DNA from: Acetivibrio sp964564015
GTDB lineage: Bacteria > Bacillota > Clostridia > Acetivibrionales > Acetivibrionaceae
DNA length: 64,000 nucleotides
Reading direction: 5' to 3'
Assembly (NCBI GenBank): GCA_964564015.1
Contig: CAZLZR010000024.1
Location: 1-64,000 of the forward strand
Shown here in pieces: positions 59,323 to 64,000 of this stretch. Positions within the stretch are counted from its first letter, which is position 1. Each line of letters begins with the position of its first letter. The notes under the pieces were generated by a model that saw only the letters and a program-made list of their open reading frames with translations, had not been told where the DNA came from and did not search any database. The translations under genes were made by a program, and so were the position numbers.

Positions 59323-60721
59323 TAAAAATATTGAAGCTTTGAGAAAAAGATATCCATTTATTGTAGAAGAGGTAATGGAAATAGAGCCTGATCCTTCAAA
59401 GTATCAGGTGGAAACTGCCTCTAGTGGTCTTAAGACACTGAGAGTTGTTCAGGACTTGCAGTTTGACAGTATTAAGTTTTATATGCATAGTAAATATAAT
59501 CCCGTCAGTGAGGCAGAGAATTTTGCCAAAGAACAATATAAAATTGAAACCGTAGTTCATATATTATATGGATTCGGGATGGGATATCATATTAATGAAA
59601 TATGTAGGCTAATGAAGCCTGAAAGCAAGTTGTATATATTGGAAAATAACATAAATGTATTTCATAAAGCAATTGAGGAAAGAGATCTTACAGATATATT
59701 TACCAATCCGGGCATAGAACTTATTATATCCGGCGATGCAGGGAAAATTGCGAATAGTGTTAAGAGTTTAATAAACGATGGAATTAATTTTATTATTCAC
59801 CCGGCATCTCTAAAGGCAATACCTTCTGAAAACGAATATTTTAGATTTGTAATGGAGAACTGGAATATTAAGAAAAGCATTTCAGAGGATTATTTAAAAT
59901 TAATAGATGATAATTTAAAAAGCAATTTACAGGGTGTCAATCCCAATGTAGGTGTTTTTTTTGAAAAGTTTAAAGGCATTCCGGTAGTTATCGTGTCAAC
60001 AGGGCCATCTCTCGATAAGAATATAGATTTATTGAAAGAGGTTAAGGGTAAGGTTTTGATTTTTGCAGTAGGTTCGGCATTGAGGCCTTTATTAGTCAGA
60101 AATATTGTTCCTGATTTATTTATTATTATTGATCCGAAAAAAGAAACTCTCAATCAGATAAAAGGTTTTGAAGATATTGAAATACCTATGATTTATCTGT
60201 CTTCAATATATCCAGGTACTGTTTCAAGCTATAAGGGACCAAAATTTATAGCATGTTATGAAAAAGGTCAGTTGACAACGGGAAAGGATAATTATCTGAT
60301 TGATCCAGGGGGATCAGTCTCCACAGCGGCACTTGATATTGCAATAAAAATGGGTTGCAGCACTATTATACTTGTCGGTCAGGATCTTGCCTTCATAGAT
60401 GGAAAAAATCATGCCAAACATGGCACAGATTTGGATATCAATACTCCTGAACTTAAAAGCATGAGAAGGGTAAGGGGACAAAACGGTGAAATGCTTTTTA
60501 CAACGTTGGGGCTGTTAAGCTATAAATACTGGATAGAAAAAAGGATAGAAAAGGAAAACAGGCAGTTTATAAATGCTTCGGAAGGTGGAGCTATTATAAA
60601 TGGAATGAAACATATAAAGCTTAAGGATGTAATTACCGATTATCTAAAAGAGAGTTTTAATATTAAGCAAAGAATTAAGACTATTTTAGAGGAAAGCGGG
60701 AATGCCCATGTTCAAGAATAA
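59309..60721 (+). CDS. Motility accessory factor Maf, second copy
   Basis: A 470-aa Maf/DUF115 protein, shorter than the first. Key segments are IPVVIVSTGPSLDKNIDLL, VLIFAVGSALRPLLVRNIVPDLFIIIDP, and MGCSTIILVGQDLAFIDGKNHA, in the same order as in the larger Maf. The C-terminal helical extension of the first copy is shortened. The ATG at 59309, with AGAGGAGCTCAGAA, is preferred; a TTG at 59288 is upstream of the ribosome site. Two Mafs suggest different sugars or sites on the three flagellins. Confidence 0.92.
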   Translation: MPVFDKNIEALRKRYPFIVEEVMEIEPDPSKYQVETASSGLKTLRVVQDLQFDSIKFYMHSKYNPVSEAENFAKEQYKIETVVHILYGFGMGYHINEICRLMKPESKLYILENNINVFHKAIEERDLTDIFTNPGIELIISGDAGKIANSVKSLINDGINFIIHPASLKAIPSENEYFRFVMENWNIKKSISEDYLKLIDDNLKSNLQGVNPNVGVFFEKFKGIPVVIVSTGPSLDKNIDLLKEVKGKVLIFAVGSALRPLLVRNIVPDLFIIIDPKKETLNQIKGFEDIEIPMIYLSSIYPGTVSSYKGPKFIACYEKGQLTTGKDNYLIDPGGSVSTAALDIAIKMGCSTIILVGQDLAFIDGKNHAKHGTDLDINTPELKSMRRVRGQNGEMLFTTLGLLSYKYWIEKRIEKENRQFINASEGGAIINGMKHIKLKDVITDYLKESFNIKQRIKTILEESGNAHVQE

Positions 60722-61706
60722 AAAAGTATTGGTTATTGGAGGAACAGGTACTATAGGACAAGCTATGGTTGAAAAAATATTGTCTGAAGAACCTGCGGTA
60801 GTGAGGGTTTACAGCAGAGATGAATATAAGCAGTTTATGCTTAAGGAAAAACTTGGAGACCAAACCAATATAAGATACCTGCTTGGGGATGTAAGAGATC
60901 AGGAAAGATTAGACAGGGCAATGAATGGTATAGACATAGTTTTTAATTTTGCTGCGTTAAAACATGTTCCTGCTTGCGAGTACAATCCTTTCGAAGGTGT
61001 TAAGACAAATGTTATCGGAACACAGAATGTTATAACATGTGCGATGGCAAATAAAGTTAAGAAAGTCATTTACTCAAGCAGCGATAAGGCGGTATCTCCA
61101 ACTAATACAATGGGAGCAACAAAGCTTCTGGCTGAAAGGCTTATGTCTTCATCATACTATTCCAGAGGAGATGCGGGCACAATATTCGCATCTGTAAGAT
61201 TTGGGAATGTTATGGGATCCAGAGGTTCTGTTATTCCCTTATTTAAGCAGCAGGTTCTGGAAAAGGGTTATATTACAATAACTGAGCCTGAGATGACAAG
61301 ATTCATGATGTCACTTTCACAGGCTGTTGAACTTACAATAAAAGCATGTAAGATTGCCAAAGGCGGGGAAGTTTTTGTTTTGAAAATGCCTGTTGTAAGG
61401 CTGAAAGACTTAGCAGAGGTGGTTATTGAAGATGTATGCAAAAAATACCAACTTAACAGTGAAAAAATAATAATAAAGAAAGTAGGTTTAAGACCCGGAG
61501 AAAAAATGTATGAAGAGCTTATGTCTGAAGATGAATCAACCAAAGCATTTGAGCTTAACGATATGTATGTAATAAAACCTCCATATAGCGAGCATGCTTA
61601 TATGGAGGTTAAGAACGCGGTAATAAGTAGTTATAGCTCTCAAGGTGAAAAAATCCTTAGCAAAACTGATATTAGAAAACTGCTTACTGGTGAAAATCTG
61701 ATTTAA
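60702..61706 (+). CDS. pseB: UDP-GlcNAc 4,6-dehydratase (inverting), PseB-like
   Basis: A 334-aa SDR enzyme for the first step of pseudaminic (or related nonulosonic) acid synthesis. The cofactor motif is VIGGTGTIGQAMVEKIL. The PseB hallmark is SSSDKAVSPTNTMGATKLLAERL, where Asp-Lys replace the usual Ser/Tyr pattern. FNFAALKHVPACEYNPFEGVKTNVIGTQNV is also typical (landmarks AALKHVPACE). It overlaps the Maf gene by 20 bp. Downstream PseC, PseH, PseG and PseI are not in the window. Confidence 0.93.
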   Translation: MPMFKNKKVLVIGGTGTIGQAMVEKILSEEPAVVRVYSRDEYKQFMLKEKLGDQTNIRYLLGDVRDQERLDRAMNGIDIVFNFAALKHVPACEYNPFEGVKTNVIGTQNVITCAMANKVKKVIYSSSDKAVSPTNTMGATKLLAERLMSSSYYSRGDAGTIFASVRFGNVMGSRGSVIPLFKQQVLEKGYITITEPEMTRFMMSLSQAVELTIKACKIAKGGEVFVLKMPVVRLKDLAEVVIEDVCKKYQLNSEKIIIKKVGLRPGEKMYEELMSEDESTKAFELNDMYVIKPPYSEHAYMEVKNAVISSYSSQGEKILSKTDIRKLLTGENLI

Positions 61707-61848
61707 TATATATGCTGATTTTAAGGTAAATAAGCTTATAGGCCAATTGGAATATTTTTAATCAGAGCTTGAGGATATGCTAATAAAAATAATGAAATAT
61801 AAGCATATAAGATTGAACCTTGTAGGAAATTAATAGGGAGGAAATAAT

Positions 61849-62493
61849 ATGAAAAATAATATGCAGGAAAGCGTGTGGTCAGGTCAATTTGGCAAAGATT
61901 ACACAAATAGATGCACATTTCTCACCAAAGAGTTAAACAGTTATTATTTAGAGGAATATGGTATTAGCAGACTTGAAATGAATAATAGGTTTTTATTGGG
62001 ATTGGGTCTGGAAGATAAAAAAGTGCTGGAAGTTGGATGCAATGTGGGTAACCAGCTTAGGCTGCTTCAAGAAATGGGGTTTAATAATTTATACGGAATA
62101 GAACTTCAGGAATATGCAGTTGAAAAAGCCAAAAGTTTAACTCAAGGCATAAATATCATTCAGGGCTTGGGGGATGACATACCTTTTAGAGATGGCTTTT
62201 TTGACCTGGTATTTACTAGTGGTGTTTTAATCCATATTTCACCTCAGAATATTAATAAGGTCATTGATGAAATATATCGCTCAACAAAAGAGTATATCTG
62301 GGGATTTGAGTATTATGCTGATGATTACACTGAAGTTGTGTACAGGGGCAATAACAATTTACTATGGAAAACTAACTTCTCAAAGCTTTATCTTGATAGA
62401 TTCCCAGATTTGGAGTTAATTAAGGAAGAAAGATTTAAATATATAAATGGCAACAATGAAGATGCTATGTTTTTATTGAGAAAAAAGCTATAA
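61849..62493 (+). CDS. Pseudaminic-acid-cluster methyltransferase
   Basis: A 214-aa class I methyltransferase of the type associated with pseudaminic acid clusters (TIGR03587). It begins with ESVWSGQFGKDYTNRC, characteristic of that group. Motif I is VLEVGCNVGNQLRLL; strand 2 ends LYGIELQEYAV; motif IV is FDLVFTSGVLIHISP. The ATG at 61849 follows AGGGAGGAAATA. It would decorate a nonulosonic acid or its precursor. Confidence 0.85.
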   Translation: MKNNMQESVWSGQFGKDYTNRCTFLTKELNSYYLEEYGISRLEMNNRFLLGLGLEDKKVLEVGCNVGNQLRLLQEMGFNNLYGIELQEYAVEKAKSLTQGINIIQGLGDDIPFRDGFFDLVFTSGVLIHISPQNINKVIDEIYRSTKEYIWGFEYYADDYTEVVYRGNNNLLWKTNFSKLYLDRFPDLELIKEERFKYINGNNEDAMFLLRKKL

Positions 62494-62523
62494 ATACTAC
62501 TAGCGAGAGGGCAGGTGAAGTGA

Positions 62524-63264
62524 TTGAAAACAGGAGCTATTGTTCAAACAAGAATGGGGTCAACCCGTTTACCCGGTAAGGTTATGCTTGATTTGTGCGG
62601 CAGTCCTGTAATACATCATGTAATAAACAGATTAAAGCAATCAAGTGAGTTGGATGAAATAATTATTGCAACAACAACACTAGAGAGTGATAATATTATA
62701 GCTGAGCAGGCTCAAAAAAACGGAGTAAAATGGTTTCGCGGAAGTGAAGAGGATGTGCTTGCCAGATACTATTACGCAGCCAAAGAAAATGATCTCGACA
62801 CTATAGTTCGTGTAACTTCGGACTGTCCTCTTATTGACACGGAAATTCTTGATAAGGTTGTTGGATTTTATAAAATCTATAGTTATTCATTAGTTACAAA
62901 CGCTGGAAATGATTTGACACAGAGATCATTTCCGAGAGGACTTGATGTTGAAGTTTTTTCTTTCAATGTACTGGAAGAAGCATTTAACAATGCAGTTAAA
63001 AGCCATCAGAGAGAACACGTTACTCCATATATTTATGAAACATATGCAAAGTACATATATTATTATAAAAGTAATATAGATTATTCTCACTTCAGGTGGA
63101 CTTTAGACACAGATGAGGACTTTGAGCTTATAAGAATAATATATGATAGCCTATATAAAAAGAATGGTGATAATTTCGGCTTTAAAGAGATTCTGGAGTT
63201 AATTAACTCAAATCCCCAACTGTGTAAAATTAATGCACATGTTGAACAGAAAAAGCTGGTTTGA
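62524..63264 (+). CDS. SpsF-like cytidylyltransferase (PseF type)
   Basis: A 246-aa nucleotidyltransferase of the SpsF/CMP-KDO synthetase group. The N-terminal IVQTRMGSTRLPGKVMLDLCG is the nucleotide-binding signature. VRVTSDCPLIDTEILD is the metal-binding segment, and SHFRWTLDTDEDFELIR is typical of the family. It probably activates a nonulosonic acid with CMP before Maf transfer. The start is TTG at 62524; the ribosome site is a weak GGCAGGTGAAG. Confidence 0.87.
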   Translation: MKTGAIVQTRMGSTRLPGKVMLDLCGSPVIHHVINRLKQSSELDEIIIATTTLESDNIIAEQAQKNGVKWFRGSEEDVLARYYYAAKENDLDTIVRVTSDCPLIDTEILDKVVGFYKIYSYSLVTNAGNDLTQRSFPRGLDVEVFSFNVLEEAFNNAVKSHQREHVTPYIYETYAKYIYYYKSNIDYSHFRWTLDTDEDFELIRIIYDSLYKKNGDNFGFKEILELINSNPQLCKINAHVEQKKLV

Positions 63265-63288
63265 CAACATATATTGGGAGGAGTCATA

Positions 63289-64000
63289 GTGACAAAAAGG
63301 CAGCATTCATTTGAAAAATATTATGATATTGATAGTAAATACAAGGTAATCGAGTGTAAGGATTGCGGATTTTATCATGTGTATCCTTACCCTGAAACTG
63401 ATTTTTTAAATGCATTCTACTCTAAGGAATACAAAGATGAGTTAAGTAAAATAAACCTGAGGGAAAAAGTATTAAGAATAAAGAAGCTGGCCGATGCAAG
63501 AGAAATACTTGATATAGGGTGTGGCAATGGTGACCTTCTTCAGGAATTTGCAATAGAAGGGTTTGAACCTTTTGGTTTAGAGCCGTCACAGAGCAGAGCT
63601 AGAGAGTGTAATGAGAAGGGATTGAACGTTAAAAATGGATTTGCCGATAAGAACGAGTTTGGGAAGAGGTTTGATATTGTAAATCTCAGTTATGTCTTAG
63701 AACATATACCAAATCCTTTTGACTTTGTGGAAAACATAAAATCAGAGTTTTTGTCGGAAGATGGATACCTTATTATTGAAGTGCCAAACGATTTTAATCC
63801 TTTGCAGGAAGTGTATGCTTCTTTTCATAAGGTTGAGCCCTATTGGATTCACTTCCCTGATCATTTGAACTATTGGAATTTTGAAAGTTTTAAATCATTT
63901 ATTTATACAGCTGGATTTAAAGTTATGTATCAGACTTCATCTTTTCCACTAGAAATGTTTTTATTAATGGATGAGGATTATATAAAAAACAAGGAACTTG
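63289..64000 (+). CDS. Class I SAM-dependent methyltransferase, cut by window end
   Basis: An open frame from GTG 63289 (after TTGGGAGGAGTCATA) to the window edge, at least 237 codons with no stop. The N-terminus has CKDCGFYHVYPYPE, a small zinc-ribbon-like start. Motif I is ILDIGCGNGDLLQEF; strand 2 gives PFGLEPS; motif IV is FDIVNLSYVLEHIPNP, followed by DGYLIIEVPN. It looks like Methyltransf_23-type glycan methylases. It is the fourth methyltransferase of the flagellin-glycan region. Confidence 0.88.
   Translation, partial: MTKRQHSFEKYYDIDSKYKVIECKDCGFYHVYPYPETDFLNAFYSKEYKDELSKINLREKVLRIKKLADAREILDIGCGNGDLLQEFAIEGFEPFGLEPSQSRARECNEKGLNVKNGFADKNEFGKRFDIVNLSYVLEHIPNPFDFVENIKSEFLSEDGYLIIEVPNDFNPLQEVYASFHKVEPYWIHFPDHLNYWNFESFKSFIYTAGFKVMYQTSSFPLEMFLLMDEDYIKNKEL

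Noticed and set aside
1..64000. CRISPR arrays, prophage genes, tRNA and rRNA genes
   Set aside because: No regularly spaced direct repeats, cas or phage structural genes, or cloverleaf/rRNA signatures were found.

Overview
The window looks like a low-GC, motile, spore-forming-type Clostridia chromosome, closest in flavour to the Acetivibrio/Ruminiclostridium group. The reasons are strong AGGAGG ribosome binding sites, frequent GTG/TTG starts, a Bacillus/Clostridium-type order of housekeeping genes, copper-amine-oxidase-like 'stalk' surface proteins, and an SAM-I riboswitch before metK. This taxonomic placement is inference; no rRNA or tRNA gene is present in the window.

Layout. 0.3-5.7 kb: two secreted stalk-domain proteins (one fused to RCC1 propeller repeats and a beta-helix) and an AI-2E family permease. 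6.0-11.3 kb: two tandem secreted gingipain-like (C25) cysteine proteases on the minus strand, facing a histidine kinase/response regulator pair and a YiiX-like hydrolase (11.7-14.5 kb). 15.1-30.1 kb: core genes pheA, a MazG-like gene, gdpP, rplI, dnaB, tilS, hpt, ftsH, a FlK-like thioesterase, SAM-I riboswitch-metK, and recD2. A highly structured intergenic region lies between metK and the gene before recD2. 30.3-38.8 kb: comF-yvyF-flgM-flgN-flgK-flgK2-flgL-yviE-fliW-csrA, the same order as the Bacillus subtilis late flagellar cluster. 39.2-54.3 kb: a glycan island placed between csrA and the flagellin genes. It holds gmhA, gmhB, a bifunctional hldE-like gene with swapped domains, a split transketolase, four radical-SAM proteins, two methyltransferases, two NAD-dependent sugar epimerase/reductase genes and a CgeB-like glycosyltransferase. 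54.4-57.0 kb: three tandem flagellin genes. 57.1-64.0 kb: two Maf (DUF115) flagellin glycosyltransferases, PseB, a pseudaminate-type methylase, an SpsF-like cytidylyltransferase and a methyltransferase cut by the window end.

How it fits together. The right half reads as one flagellar filament programme: FlgM controls sigma-28, FliW/CsrA control flagellin translation, FlgK/FlgL/FlgN build the hook-filament junction, and the island plus the Maf region plausibly make and attach unusual sugars (a nucleotide-activated heptose derivative and a nonulosonic acid) to flagellin. The split transketolase could supply sedoheptulose-7-phosphate, the substrate of GmhA.

The most interesting observations are a von Willebrand A-like domain inserted in the first FlgK; GGA-loop hairpins before all three flagellins, whose stem sequence changes while pairing is kept (candidate CsrA sites); the radical-SAM-rich heptose island; the reversed HldE architecture; and the hairpin array downstream of metK.
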